Shown: in pieces, positions 1 to 8,915 of the stretch | How the letters are laid out: the number at the start of each line of letters is the position of its first letter | Position numbering within the stretch: position 1 is the stretch's first letter | NCBI RefSeq assembly: GCF_000215975.1 | Contig: NC_015682.1 | Span: 1,364,001-1,428,000 of the forward strand | DNA: 64,000 nt | Direction of reading: 5' to 3' | Origin: Thermodesulfobacterium geofontis OPF15 | GTDB taxonomy: Bacteria > Desulfobacterota > Thermodesulfobacteria > Thermodesulfobacteriales > Thermodesulfobacteriaceae | Position numbers and translations under genes: made by a program | The notes under the pieces: model-generated | What the model saw: the letters and a program-made list of their open reading frames with translations, nothing else | The model's database searches: none | What the model was told of the DNA's origin: nothing

Positions 1-451
1 TACTCAGCAATTACCTTTAGATGATAGACACATTTATACAGAAGATTATTTGCTAAAGAAAATTACAGTTCTTCTTGGGGGAAGAGTGAGTGAAGAATTA
101 GTTTTCAATAAAGTAAGTAGCGGTGCACAAGACGATTTAAAAAGGGCTACCCAAATTGCAAGAAAAATGGTATGTAATTGGGGAATGAGTAAAAAATTAG
201 GTCCTGTAACCTTTGGAAGAAGTGAAGAACATATTTTTTTAGGTAGAGAAATGTTCCAAATTAAAGATTTTTCAGAAGAAACCGCTCGTATAATAGATGA
301 AGAAGTAAAAAATATTATATTAAGTTGTTATGAAAAGGCTAAAACTATATTAAATCAATATTTACATAAACTTCATAAAATTGCTCAAACTTTGTTAGAG
401 GAAGAAACTATAGATGCAGATAGATTTAAATTAATTCTTGAAGGACATTAA
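1..451 (+). CDS. ftsH: ATP-dependent zinc metalloprotease FtsH, C-terminal part (gene begins before the window)
   Basis: The frame is open from base 2, so this is the 3' end of a longer gene. It encodes the peptidase M41 end of FtsH, the membrane-anchored AAA+ protease that degrades misfolded membrane proteins and short-lived regulators. Visible are the M41 helical segments LLGGRVSEEL, SSGAQDDLKRAT and MVCNWGMS and the usual tail of helices. The HEXXH zinc site and AAA domain lie upstream of the window. The stop is 6 bases before folP, so the two are probably co-transcribed; ftsH-folP is a common order. Any internal start near base 50 is only an artefact of the window edge. Confidence 0.95.
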   Translation, partial: TQQLPLDDRHIYTEDYLLKKITVLLGGRVSEELVFNKVSSGAQDDLKRATQIARKMVCNWGMSKKLGPVTFGRSEEHIFLGREMFQIKDFSEETARIIDEEVKNIILSCYEKAKTILNQYLHKLHKIAQTLLEEETIDADRFKLILEGH

Positions 452-457
452 ACTTTT

Positions 458-1300
458 ATGTTTCCACCTTTAGCCTTAGGTTCTAAAATTTTAGACTGGA
501 AAAATTCTCCCTATTTTGTAGGGATATTAAATGTTACCCCTGATTCTTTTTCAGACGGGGGAAAATACTTAAATATGGAATCTGCCTTAAAAAGAGTAAA
601 AGAACTTTTAGAAGAAGGAGCTGAAATTATTGATGTAGGAGGTGAATCAACTCGCCCTTTTTCTGATCCAGTTCCCGAGGAAGAGGAATTAAAAAGAGTG
701 ATACCTGTAATTAAAGCTATTAAAAGTGAGTTTCCAGAAGCCATTATCTCTATAGATACTTATAAAAGTAAAGTAGCTGAAGAAGCTTTAAAAGCTGGAG
801 CAAATATAGTTAATGATATAAGTGCTTTGCGTTTTGATCCAAAAATGATTGAAGTAGTAAGAGATTTTGGTTGTCCTATTATAATTATGCATATGCAAGG
901 TAATCCAAAAACTATGCAAATTAATCCTACTTATAAGGATGTAGTTAAAGAAATTAAAGAATTTTTAAAAAAAAGAATTGAATTTTTAGTAAAAAAGGGA
1001 ATTCCCTTTGAAAATATAATAATTGATCCTGGTATAGGATTTGGGAAAACTTTCAGCCATAATTTACAAATTCTTAAAAATCTTGATTCTTTTAAAGAGC
1101 TTAATCGCCCTCTTATGATAGGACATTCAAGAAAAAGTTTTATCGGAGAAATCATAAACAAACCCCCTTCTCTTAGAGATGGAGGAACTGTGGGGGTTTC
1201 TCTTTTTGCTTATTTGAAAGGGGTACAATTTTTAAGGGTTCATAAGGTAGATATTAATAAAGATGCACTTTCTACTTTCAAATTTCTAATAGAAAATTAA
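458..1300 (+). CDS. folP: dihydropteroate synthase
   Basis: Joins 6-hydroxymethyl-dihydropterin diphosphate to p-aminobenzoate in folate synthesis. At 280 residues it has normal length and is a cytoplasmic TIM barrel. Seen: the pterin-site signature ILNVTPDSFSDGG near residues 24-36, the loop GGESTRPFSDPV, D-T-Y of the IDTYK strand, NDISALRFD, and the late phosphate-binding motif GHSRKSFIG near residue 221. An AAGGA ribosome site at 441 serves the ATG at 458. It lies between ftsH and cdaA and is probably part of one transcript with both. Confidence 0.97.
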   Translation: MFPPLALGSKILDWKNSPYFVGILNVTPDSFSDGGKYLNMESALKRVKELLEEGAEIIDVGGESTRPFSDPVPEEEELKRVIPVIKAIKSEFPEAIISIDTYKSKVAEEALKAGANIVNDISALRFDPKMIEVVRDFGCPIIIMHMQGNPKTMQINPTYKDVVKEIKEFLKKRIEFLVKKGIPFENIIIDPGIGFGKTFSHNLQILKNLDSFKELNRPLMIGHSRKSFIGEIINKPPSLRDGGTVGVSLFAYLKGVQFLRVHKVDINKDALSTFKFLIEN

Positions 1301-1310
1301 GGAGCTTACT

Positions 1311-2132
1311 TTGAATCTTTACTTTGAAAAATTATGGGAAGTTTCTAAAACCTTAACTATTAAAGATATTTTAGATATAGCTATTGTAACTTTTATTATA
1401 TACAGAATCCTTCTTTTAATTCAGGGAAGTAGAGCTTTACAGATGGCTGCAGGATTAATTATAATAGTTTTATTATATCTTATATCAGATGTTTTTCAGC
1501 TTTTAACTTTAAATTGGATTTTGAACACCTTTATGTCTTCTATTTTTATTCTTATTATTATTGTATTTCAGGATGATATAAGAAAAGCTCTTGCTCAAAT
1601 TGGAAAACCCACTTTTTTAAAAATTCAAACTGAATTTTCTTACGAAATAGAAGAAATTGTAAAAGCTGTCACGACTTTAGCAGAAAAAAGAATAGGTGCA
1701 CTTATTGTTATAGAAAGAGAAATCAGTCTCAAAGATTTTTTAGAGAATGCAACCATAATTGATTCTAAAGTAACTAAGGAACTTTTAATCAGTATTTTTA
1801 ATCCCAAAAGTCCTTTACATGATGGAGCAGTTGTAATTAGTAAAGGAAAAATTCTTGCTGCTGGAGTTATTTTGCCTCTTTCTACCAATCCAGATATAGC
1901 AAAAGATTTGGGAACAAGACATAGAGCAGCCATAGGAATTACTGAAATTACAGATGCAATATCCATAGTAGTTTCAGAAGAAACAGGTTATATTTCCTTA
2001 GCAGTTAGTGGTAAAATAATAAGGGATATCACTCCTGCTACTTTAAGAAAAATGCTTTCTCAACTTTTAGGATTTGAATCTAAAGCTCCTTGGTGGGTAA
2101 GAATAGGTTATGAAATTCAAAAGGGAACATAA
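1311..2132 (+). CDS. cdaA: diadenylate cyclase CdaA (c-di-AMP synthase)
   Basis: Makes cyclic di-AMP from two ATP. The 273-residue protein has three hydrophobic helices within the first 85 residues, which anchor it in the inner membrane, followed by a DisA_N (DAC) domain. The two catalytic motifs are intact: DGAVVIS near residue 172 and RHRAAIG near residue 203. The start is TTG at 1311, supported by an AAGGAG site at 1299-1304; no ATG occurs at an equivalent place. It overlaps the YbbR-type gene by 23 bases, giving the conserved cdaA-cdaR-glmM order that links c-di-AMP with peptidoglycan precursor synthesis. Confidence 0.95.
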   Translation: MNLYFEKLWEVSKTLTIKDILDIAIVTFIIYRILLLIQGSRALQMAAGLIIIVLLYLISDVFQLLTLNWILNTFMSSIFILIIIVFQDDIRKALAQIGKPTFLKIQTEFSYEIEEIVKAVTTLAEKRIGALIVIEREISLKDFLENATIIDSKVTKELLISIFNPKSPLHDGAVVISKGKILAAGVILPLSTNPDIAKDLGTRHRAAIGITEITDAISIVVSEETGYISLAVSGKIIRDITPATLRKMLSQLLGFESKAPWWVRIGYEIQKGT

Positions 2133-2730
2133 ATTAAAAATCATCTCCTTTTTTTTAGCTATTATCCTTTGGTATTTTGTTGTTTTGGGGAAACCTATAG
2201 AAAAGGAACTTGAAATTCCTATAATTAGAAAAAATTTTAACCCCAATTATTTAGTAGAACTAAATCCTTCTGAGGTTGTTTTAAAAGTTGAAGCTACAAG
2301 AAGAATCCTAAGAAATTTTCCTTCTAACAATTTGAAATTAGAAATAGACCTATCAAAATATCCCCCAGGAGTTCACCAAATAAGAGTACCTATAGAAAAA
2401 TTAAACCTACCTTCAGATTTAAAAATAAAGGAGCTTAAACCTGATTCAATAACTTTGATAATAAAAAGATTAGATGTTAAAAAAGTTCCTGTAAAACCTA
2501 TTTATGAAACTGAAGAAAATTTTCCTAAAAGATTTAAACTTATAATTAAACCCTCATATGTAGTTATAAAAGCTCCCATAGAAGTTTTAGTTAATACCTA
2601 TTATATAACTACTCAGCCCTTAGATATTTTAAAACTAAAAATAAAAAAAGAGGTAGAAGCTGAACTAGCTATTCCTCCTGGTGTAATATCTGTGTATCCT
2701 GAAAAAGTGAAAGTCATTTATCATGAATGA
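2110..2730 (+). CDS. cdaR: YbbR-like domain protein (CdaR family, regulator of CdaA)
   Basis: A 206-residue protein with one N-terminal membrane helix (residues about 9-26, ending WYFVVLGKP) and an outward-facing beta-rich part consistent with one to two YbbR repeats. Homologues encoded after cdaA bind the cyclase and modulate its activity. The family usually has two to four repeats, so this copy is short. It overlaps cdaA by 23 bases and ends 12 bases before glmM, so translational coupling with cdaA is likely. The family is clear from position and fold pattern rather than from catalytic motifs. Confidence 0.85.
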   Translation: MKFKREHKLKIISFFLAIILWYFVVLGKPIEKELEIPIIRKNFNPNYLVELNPSEVVLKVEATRRILRNFPSNNLKLEIDLSKYPPGVHQIRVPIEKLNLPSDLKIKELKPDSITLIIKRLDVKKVPVKPIYETEENFPKRFKLIIKPSYVVIKAPIEVLVNTYYITTQPLDILKLKIKKEVEAELAIPPGVISVYPEKVKVIYHE

Positions 2731-2742
2731 GGGGGTATTTCT

Positions 2743-4101
2743 ATGAAAAAGAAATTGTTTGGAACTGACGGAATAAGAGGTGAAGCGAATGTATTCCCTA
2801 TGCTTCCTGAAATAGCTTTACAAGTAGGAAGAGCTATAGGATATTTGTTTAAAAATCATAATGTCCATTTTAGCAAAGTTCTTATTGGAAAAGATACTCG
2901 TCTTTCTGGATATATATTTGAATCTTCTTTAGTTGCTGGTCTTTGTTCTATGGGAGTGTCAACCTTTTTAGTGGGACCTTTACCAACTCCTGCTATAGCT
3001 TTTTTAACTAAAGATATGCGAGCTGATGCAGGAGTAATGATTTCAGCCTCTCATAACCCTTATTATGATAATGGAATAAAAATTTTCGATAAAAATGGAT
3101 ATAAACTTCCAGATGAATTAGAAGAAAAAATAGAAAATCTTATCTTTGATGAAACCTTTTCTACAAAAAGATGTTTAAAAAATGAACTTGGTAAGGCTTA
3201 TAGAATTAAAGATGCTCCTGGAAGGTATGCAGTACATTTAAAGTCAGTAGTTCCTCCTCATTTAAATTTTGAAGGATTAAAAATTGTTATAGATTGTGCA
3301 AATGGAGCTGCTTATCAAATAGGACCTCAGGTTTTAGAAGAACTCGGAGCTGAGGTTATTCCTATAGGATGTAGTCCTAACGGAATAAACATAAATGATA
3401 ATTGTGGAGCTTTGTATCCGGAAAAAACAAAAGAATTAGTTATACAAAATAAAGCCCATCTCGGGATAGCACTTGATGGAGACGGAGATAGAATTGTAGT
3501 AATTGATGAAAAGGGAAATCTAATAGACGGAGACGATATATTAGCTCTTTTTGCTCTTGATTTCAAAAATAAAGGCATTCTTTTAAACAATGTTGTTGTT
3601 GGAACTATAATGAGTAATTTAGGATTAGAAAAATTTTTGGAAAAACAAGGCATATCTTTTGTTAGGACTTCTGTAGGAGATAGGTATGTGCTTATGAAAA
3701 TGAAAGAATTGGGAAGTATATTGGGAGGAGAAACTTCGGGACATATAATTTTTCTTGATAAAGCAACTACTGGTGATGGACTTCTTACAGGAATAAGACT
3801 AATTTCTTTAATAAAAGAAAAAGAAAAACCTCTTTCAGAACTTATTCCCCTTTTTGAAAAATTTCCTCAGGTGATGATAAATGTAAAAGTTAAAGAAAAA
3901 AAACCAATAGAAGAAATAGAGGGGCTTGAAGAAAAAATAAAATTAGCAAAATCTAAATTAGAAAAAAATGGAAGAATTATAATTAGACCTTCTGGAACCG
4001 AGCCTAAATACAGAATAATGGTTGAAGGAGATAAAAAAGAATTAATAGAAGAAATAGCTAAAGAGCTTGCAAATTTTATAAGACAAAAACTTAATAAATG
4101 A
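2743..4101 (+). CDS. glmM: phosphoglucosamine mutase
   Basis: Converts glucosamine-6-phosphate to glucosamine-1-phosphate for UDP-GlcNAc, peptidoglycan and LPS. All four alpha-D-phosphohexomutase landmarks are present: FGTDGIRG near the N-terminus, the phosphoserine loop SASHNP with Ser103, the magnesium loop DGDGDR at 245-250, and the phosphate-binding PSGTEPKYR near the C-terminus. Its 452 residues match the family. The start ATG follows a GAGGGGG site. It is the last gene of the folP-cdaA-cdaR-glmM group, and GlmM is a known binding partner of CdaA. glmS, one step upstream in the pathway, is at 13000-14844. Confidence 0.97.
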   Translation: MKKKLFGTDGIRGEANVFPMLPEIALQVGRAIGYLFKNHNVHFSKVLIGKDTRLSGYIFESSLVAGLCSMGVSTFLVGPLPTPAIAFLTKDMRADAGVMISASHNPYYDNGIKIFDKNGYKLPDELEEKIENLIFDETFSTKRCLKNELGKAYRIKDAPGRYAVHLKSVVPPHLNFEGLKIVIDCANGAAYQIGPQVLEELGAEVIPIGCSPNGININDNCGALYPEKTKELVIQNKAHLGIALDGDGDRIVVIDEKGNLIDGDDILALFALDFKNKGILLNNVVVGTIMSNLGLEKFLEKQGISFVRTSVGDRYVLMKMKELGSILGGETSGHIIFLDKATTGDGLLTGIRLISLIKEKEKPLSELIPLFEKFPQVMINVKVKEKKPIEEIEGLEEKIKLAKSKLEKNGRIIIRPSGTEPKYRIMVEGDKKELIEEIAKELANFIRQKLNK

Positions 4102-4232
4102 AAAAAATTATTCTTTTTTTATGGATCCTTATGTTTATTAGCTTTTTCTTAGGTATAATGTTAGGGGGAAATAATTTTGTAAAAGAAAGAGCTGTAACTC
4201 TTTGTCTTTCCTGTATGGGATTAGAGGAATGA
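4098..4232 (+). CDS. small single-span membrane peptide ending in a CXXC motif (CD1871A-like)
   Basis: A 44-residue reading frame sits between glmM and the polyferredoxin gene. Its ATG overlaps the glmM stop as ATGA (4098-4101) and its TGA overlaps the ATG of the next gene as ATGA (4229-4232), so it is coupled on both sides. The peptide is a lysine start, one hydrophobic helix of about 20 residues, a short charged stretch and a C-terminal CLSCMG motif. Families of very small CXXC membrane proteins (CD1871A type) are known next to NapH-like ferredoxins. I infer that it belongs to the same redox unit as the next gene; the function is unknown. Confidence 0.75.
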   Translation: MKKIILFLWILMFISFFLGIMLGGNNFVKERAVTLCLSCMGLEE

Positions 4233-5101
4233 AAAGAAAATGGTTTCAGTTAGTTTCAACCTTTGTTCATAATGGTTATGTGGGCTTTTTAGCAAATTCT
4301 AATATTTATACCGGATTTCTTAAAAATTTATGCGGACCGGGACTAAATTGCCACTCTTGTCCTGCTAGTTTATTTGCTTGTCCTTTAGGAATTTTACAAA
4401 ATTTTCTTATCTCTATAAGGATCCTTCCTTGGCAGGCTTTGATAGGTTCTTTTTTTTATATTCTTGGTTTTTTTTTATTTTTTGGGCTTTTCTTAGGAAG
4501 ATTTATATGTGGTTGGCTCTGCCCTTTTGGATTTTTACAAGACCTTATATATAAAATACCTTTCTTTAAAAAACAAATTAAATTTCCTCTGCATATAGAA
4601 AATTATTTAAAATTTATATTTCTAATTTTTTTTGTAATCCTTTTACCTCTTTTTATAATAAATGAAATCGGTTATGGAATTTTATGGTTTTGCAAATATA
4701 TATGTCCTGCAGGAACTATAGAAGCTGGATATTTTAATCTTTTTCTCCAACCTTCCTTATTTTTTCTTATAGGTTTTGTTTTTTATCTAAAAACTTTTAT
4801 TTTAGTTATAGTTCTGATTTTATGTTTAATAAATTTTAGATTTTTCTGTAAAAATCTCTGCCCTTTAGGGCTTATATATGGATTGTTTAATAAAATAGGA
4901 ATTTTAAGACTTTCTTTAATTAAAAATAATTGTAATTCTTGCAAGGTTTGTGAAAAAGTTTGTCCTGTAAATTTAAGTCTTCCTGAAGAGATTAACTCTA
5001 TAGAATGTATAAGATGTTTAAATTGTCTTAAAATATGCCCTACTAAGGCTATTAAATTAGAAATATATAAGCCCTATGAAATATCCGATTGTCAAACTTA
5101 A
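4229..5101 (+). CDS. NapH/MauN-type membrane polyferredoxin (4Fe-4S binding)
   Basis: An integral membrane iron-sulfur protein of about 290 residues. It has an early cysteine set (CGPGLNCHSCPASLFACP), several hydrophobic helices, and the NapH-type loops CGWLCPFGFLQD, CPAGTIEAG and CKNLCPLGL. It ends with two ferredoxin clusters, CNSCKVCEKVCP and CIRCLNCLKICP. Such proteins pass electrons across or within the inner membrane. I place the start at ATG 4229, which interlocks with the stop of the CXXC peptide, rather than at an in-frame TTG at 4202 inside that peptide. The partner reductase is not evident here. It overlaps the next gene by 26 bases. Confidence 0.85.
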   Translation: MKRKWFQLVSTFVHNGYVGFLANSNIYTGFLKNLCGPGLNCHSCPASLFACPLGILQNFLISIRILPWQALIGSFFYILGFFLFFGLFLGRFICGWLCPFGFLQDLIYKIPFFKKQIKFPLHIENYLKFIFLIFFVILLPLFIINEIGYGILWFCKYICPAGTIEAGYFNLFLQPSLFFLIGFVFYLKTFILVIVLILCLINFRFFCKNLCPLGLIYGLFNKIGILRLSLIKNNCNSCKVCEKVCPVNLSLPEEINSIECIRCLNCLKICPTKAIKLEIYKPYEISDCQT

Positions 5102-6248
5102 TAAAAGAGGTGTTAAAAAATATTTGGAAAATCATTTGTGGTTTTCTTCTCAAGAGATTTTTCAATTTGAAAAAATTAAAAATGAAATTCCGGCAGGCTC
5201 CTTAGTAAATATAACTTCAGAAGATAATTTCTTTCTTGGGTGTGGATATTTTAACCCAAAAAGTTATTATTCTTTAAAACTTCTTACTAAAGAAAATATA
5301 GTTATCGATGAAGAATTTTTCTTAAAAAGATTTTCTAAAGCCATGGAATTAAGAAAAATTTTTTATCCAAAAGAAAGTTGTTTTAGGCTTATTTTTTCTG
5401 AGGGGGATTTTTTACCTGGACTTATTATAGATATTTATGAAAATGTAGCTGTCGTTCAGATACAAACTCTGGGAATGGAAAAATTGAAGGATTTTATAAT
5501 AACTGCTCTTAAAAAACTTTTTGATTTTAAAGCTATAGTTTTAAAAAACGATTCCTCTAAAAGATTAGAAGAGGGCCTTGAGCTTTATATAGAAATAGCT
5601 TATGGTAAAACAGAAGAAATAATTTTAGCTGAAATGGATGAAATAAAATTTTTGATACCCATTTTAAAAGGACAAAAATCTGGTTTCTTTTTAGATCAAA
5701 GAGAAAACAGAAGATTTATCAAAAATATAGCAAAAAATTGGATAGTTTTAGATGGATTCTCTTATATAGGAGCTTTTGCTTTCTATGCTTTAAAAGGTGG
5801 AGCTAAAAAAGCTTACCTTATTGACAGATCAGATTTTGCCTTAGGTTTAGCTGAAGAGGTAGCCAAAATTAATGGATATAAAGATAAAATAGTACCTATA
5901 CAAGGTGATGTTTTACAAATTCTTAAAAACCCTCCACAATCAAACCTTCTTATCCTTGATCCTCCTGCTTTTATAAAAACCTTTAAAGATATAAAAGCAG
6001 GAGAAAAAAAATATGAAAATCTTTATTTTTTAGGAATCAAAGCTTTAGAAAAGGGGTTTTTATTTGCTTTTTCTTGTTCCTATTTTTTAAAGCTTGAAAA
6101 AATGAAAGGGATAATTAAAAATAGTTTAAAAAGACTAAATAAAGAGGGAACTATTATTTTTCAAGGGTTTCAAGCACCGGATCATCCAATTAATCCTTCT
6201 GTCGAGGAAACTTTTTATTTAAAAGGTTTAGGGATTTATGTACAATGA
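5076..6248 (+). CDS. PUA-domain class I SAM-dependent RNA methyltransferase (RlmI/RlmK-like)
   Basis: A 390-residue protein laid out like the RlmI family. An N-terminal PUA-like RNA-binding domain (residues about 1-80) is followed by a small central domain and a Rossmann methyltransferase. Motif I is the DGFSYIGAF region near residue 225, the acidic ribose-binding strand is AYLIDRSDFAL, and the catalytic DPPAFIK lies near residue 295. These enzymes methylate C5 of cytidine in large-subunit rRNA; the exact target cannot be read from sequence. The start lies inside the polyferredoxin gene, and the stop overlaps the next ATG by 4 bases. Confidence 0.88.
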   Translation: MKYPIVKLNKRGVKKYLENHLWFSSQEIFQFEKIKNEIPAGSLVNITSEDNFFLGCGYFNPKSYYSLKLLTKENIVIDEEFFLKRFSKAMELRKIFYPKESCFRLIFSEGDFLPGLIIDIYENVAVVQIQTLGMEKLKDFIITALKKLFDFKAIVLKNDSSKRLEEGLELYIEIAYGKTEEIILAEMDEIKFLIPILKGQKSGFFLDQRENRRFIKNIAKNWIVLDGFSYIGAFAFYALKGGAKKAYLIDRSDFALGLAEEVAKINGYKDKIVPIQGDVLQILKNPPQSNLLILDPPAFIKTFKDIKAGEKKYENLYFLGIKALEKGFLFAFSCSYFLKLEKMKGIIKNSLKRLNKEGTIIFQGFQAPDHPINPSVEETFYLKGLGIYVQ

Positions 6249-7339
6249 TTTGCAAAGTATGTAAAGAAGAAAAACCCATTATTTCTAAGATTTTAGAAGT
6301 TTGTTTAGATTGTTTAAGAAACTTTCCAGAAAAAACAAAACCTTTTATAGAGAAAGCTCATCAAGAAAGTAGAAAACCCTTTAAGCTTCCTCCATTTCCT
6401 CCTTCTGCAGAAAAGGGTATAAAATGCAAAATTTGTGGAAATGAGTGTAAAATTCCTGAAAATCATTTTGGTTTTTGTGGATTAAGAAAAAATATAAAAG
6501 GAAGACTAATAGGACCAACTTATAAAAAGGCTAAAGTTTCTTGGTATCTTGATCCTTTACCTACTAATTGTGTAGCAGATTGGGTTTGTCCAGCAGGAAC
6601 AGGCTGTGGATATCCTGAATTTGCTTATAAACCGGGAGCTGAATATGGTTACTATAATTTAGCTGTATTTTTTCATGCCTGTAGCCTTGATTGTCTCTTC
6701 TGCCAAAATTGGCATTTTAGAGATCTTACCTTAAGACCCGAAACTAAATCAATAGAAGATTTTTTAAATGCTTTAACACCAAAAGTTGCTTGTATTTGTT
6801 ATTTTGGAGGAGATCCATCTCCGCAACTTCCCTTTGCTATTAAAGCCTCTGAAGAGGCTTTAAAAAATAAAAAGAATAAAATTCTTAGAATTTGTTGGGA
6901 AACCAATGGTCTAATGAACAAAAATATGCTTAAAAAGGTTATTGAACTTTCATTAATTTCTGGTGGTTGTATAAAATTTGATCTAAAAGCTTGGAATGAA
7001 AATCTACATATTGCTTTAACTGGGGTATCAAATAAAAAAATTCTTGAAAATTTTGCGTTTGTTTCTCAATACATAAAGATGAGACCAAAAGTGCCTTTAT
7101 TAATTGCAAGCACTCTTCTTATCCCAGGGTATATAGATGAAAAAGAAATCAATGAACTTTCTAAATTTATAGCTAATTTAAATCCTGAAATTCCTTATAG
7201 ATTACTTGCCTTCTACCCACATTTTTATATGAGAGATTTGCCTTTAACTTCTAAAGATTTAGCTTATCGATGTTATGAAATAGCTAAAAAAAATGGGCTA
7301 AAAAGAGTTTCTATAGGTAATATCCATCTTTTACATTAA
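6245..7339 (+). CDS. radical SAM protein, PflA-like, with N-terminal zinc-ribbon cysteines
   Basis: A 364-residue protein. N-terminal cysteine pairs (CKVCKEE, CLDCLRN, CKICGNECK, GFCG) suggest metal-binding knuckles. They are followed by a radical SAM core with the cluster motif CSLDCLFCQNW near residue 145, that is C-x3-C-x2-C, then the strand CYFGGDPSPQ and the KFDLKAW region. It resembles pyruvate-formate-lyase-activating-type enzymes but has no partner glycyl-radical enzyme nearby. The substrate is unknown. The ATG overlaps the previous stop by 4 bases, and its stop interlocks with the stop of the convergent J-domain gene. Confidence 0.8.
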   Translation: MICKVCKEEKPIISKILEVCLDCLRNFPEKTKPFIEKAHQESRKPFKLPPFPPSAEKGIKCKICGNECKIPENHFGFCGLRKNIKGRLIGPTYKKAKVSWYLDPLPTNCVADWVCPAGTGCGYPEFAYKPGAEYGYYNLAVFFHACSLDCLFCQNWHFRDLTLRPETKSIEDFLNALTPKVACICYFGGDPSPQLPFAIKASEEALKNKKNKILRICWETNGLMNKNMLKKVIELSLISGGCIKFDLKAWNENLHIALTGVSNKKILENFAFVSQYIKMRPKVPLLIASTLLIPGYIDEKEINELSKFIANLNPEIPYRLLAFYPHFYMRDLPLTSKDLAYRCYEIAKKNGLKRVSIGNIHLLH

Positions 7340-8232
7340 AACTCATTAATTTCTCTACTAAAATTATTTAAAGCTTCAATCCTTTTTTCTAAATTAATAG
7401 TTTTGTTTTTAAGTATATCAAAAAACTCATCCTCTTTTAATTTTTCAAAATCTATCACTACTCCTTCTAAAAAGATCTTTTGAAAATCCTCGAAATCATA
7501 AAAAAATATATAAGAATTGGATTTGATCTCTATTTCTAAAAATACAAGACACTCTTTTATAAATGCCTCCTTAGAAATAAAATTTTTAAAACTTTGATTT
7601 TCATCTTTAAATTCCCTTTCTAACAACACCCACGGCTCTAAATATTCTCTTTTTATACAACCAATATATCTATAATTTATAAATTTTGTATAATATTCTT
7701 CATAAGCTTTTCTTTTTAAGACGAAATTTTTAGTTAAAATAAGATCCTTAAAAAACATTTGCTTTTTTGTATTTCTAAAACCTGAAAAATTCATATAAGT
7801 AACTATATCAAAAATTCTAAGTTTTAGTCCCCTACCTTCTTCAAAGGATTTTTCTAAGAATTCAAAACCGTTTTCCAAACATTGCCAAAGTTTTTCTTTT
7901 AAAAGTTCATTATAAAAATTTAGCTTTCTATTTTGTGCTCTCAGTTCTTCTAATTCCTTTTGTAAAGTTTTTCTGGAAAGTCTTTCTATATACTTTTTAC
8001 GATAATTTCTGAAAGTTTCTGGATTCTTTTCTAAATTAAGATTTTCAAAAGCAAGATTAATTTCTAAAGCCTTTTTAGGATCTCCCCCTTTATCAGGATG
8101 ATAGGTTAATTGAAAAACTTTATAAATAGCCTTTATCAATTTAAACAAAACTTCTTCATCAAGTTCTTTAACAATCTGAGGAGAGAGTCCGAAAATTTCA
8201 AAGGGATTTCTTTTTTTATTTCTAATATTCAT
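7336..8232 (-). CDS. J-domain (DnaJ-like) protein with uncharacterised C-terminal region
   Basis: A 298-residue protein. Its first 75 residues form a J-domain carrying the HPD tripeptide (YHPDKGGDP near residue 41), the signature for stimulating DnaK ATPase. There is no Gly/Phe region, no zinc-finger CXXCXGXG repeats and no recognisable DnaJ C-terminal domain, so it is not general DnaJ. The rest is charged, helical and unknown, with a coiled-coil-like stretch around residues 85-115. It is last in a three-gene minus-strand group and starts within the stop region of the nucleoside phosphorylase gene. It probably recruits Hsp70 to one client; the client is unknown. Confidence 0.72.
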   Translation of the reverse strand: MNIRNKKRNPFEIFGLSPQIVKELDEEVLFKLIKAIYKVFQLTYHPDKGGDPKKALEINLAFENLNLEKNPETFRNYRKKYIERLSRKTLQKELEELRAQNRKLNFYNELLKEKLWQCLENGFEFLEKSFEEGRGLKLRIFDIVTYMNFSGFRNTKKQMFFKDLILTKNFVLKRKAYEEYYTKFINYRYIGCIKREYLEPWVLLEREFKDENQSFKNFISKEAFIKECLVFLEIEIKSNSYIFFYDFEDFQKIFLEGVVIDFEKLKEDEFFDILKNKTINLEKRIEALNNFSREINEF

Positions 8233-8915
8233 ATCTTATAATCCAAAAAATCTTTTAATAATTCAAAAACTTTTTGTCTTTTAATTTTAATTTCCTCTTC
8301 AGGTCTTTTCTTAAAAAATTTCCCAACTTCATCAATTATAAAATGTAAAACCATAACTTTTATTTGTAAAGATATACCAATGGAAAATAAAGCTGAAGTT
8401 TCCATATCAAGAGCTTCTATTTTTTTTCTCCACTTTTCTAAATAAACCTTTTTTCTTTCAAAAACAAATGGTGCATCAACAGAAATGATGCTTCCTTTTT
8501 TAAAATCTATACTTCTTTCTATCATTTCTTTTTCTATTCTTTCAAAAAGAGTTTTATCAGGATTAAAAACCCTTTTTTTAGGAAAATAAAAATTACTTGT
8601 TCCTTCCTTAGCATAAGCCTTAAGTGGTAAAAAAAGATCACCTCTATTTATTTTGACACTCAATTTTCCAGCCCATCCTATTCCGATAATCTCTTCTATT
8701 CCCAAAGATTTTAAAACTTCTAAAACTATGCTTAAAAATGGAGCTCCTATTACTGGACCTAAAATAAGAGATTTTTCATTATATTTAATCTGCAAATTTA
8801 AAAAACTTACATTTTTTCCCGTGAGAATTTTTTCTTTTGCGTGATTCCATTCAGGCAAGGTAAAAAATATAACACTTCTTTTTCCTGTTTTAATTTTAAG
8901 TTTTGGTAAAAACAT
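8229..8915 (-). CDS. PNP/UDP-family nucleoside phosphorylase homologue
   Basis: A 228-residue protein with the fold signature of the purine/uridine phosphorylase and MTA/SAH nucleosidase superfamily. Seen are a glycine-rich strand IGIGWAGKL followed by GDLFLP, a SVDAPF segment, and the late ribose-binding motif ALDMETSALFSIG. The WAGKL site is looser than in classical phosphorylases, so the substrate could be a nucleoside, futalosine or another N-glycoside. Its start lies 20 bases inside the SfsA-fusion gene, and its stop overlaps the J-domain gene start by 4 bases. Confidence 0.75.
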   Translation of the reverse strand: MFLPKLKIKTGKRSVIFFTLPEWNHAKEKILTGKNVSFLNLQIKYNEKSLILGPVIGAPFLSIVLEVLKSLGIEEIIGIGWAGKLSVKINRGDLFLPLKAYAKEGTSNFYFPKKRVFNPDKTLFERIEKEMIERSIDFKKGSIISVDAPFVFERKKVYLEKWRKKIEALDMETSALFSIGISLQIKVMVLHFIIDEVGKFFKKRPEEEIKIKRQKVFELLKDFLDYKI

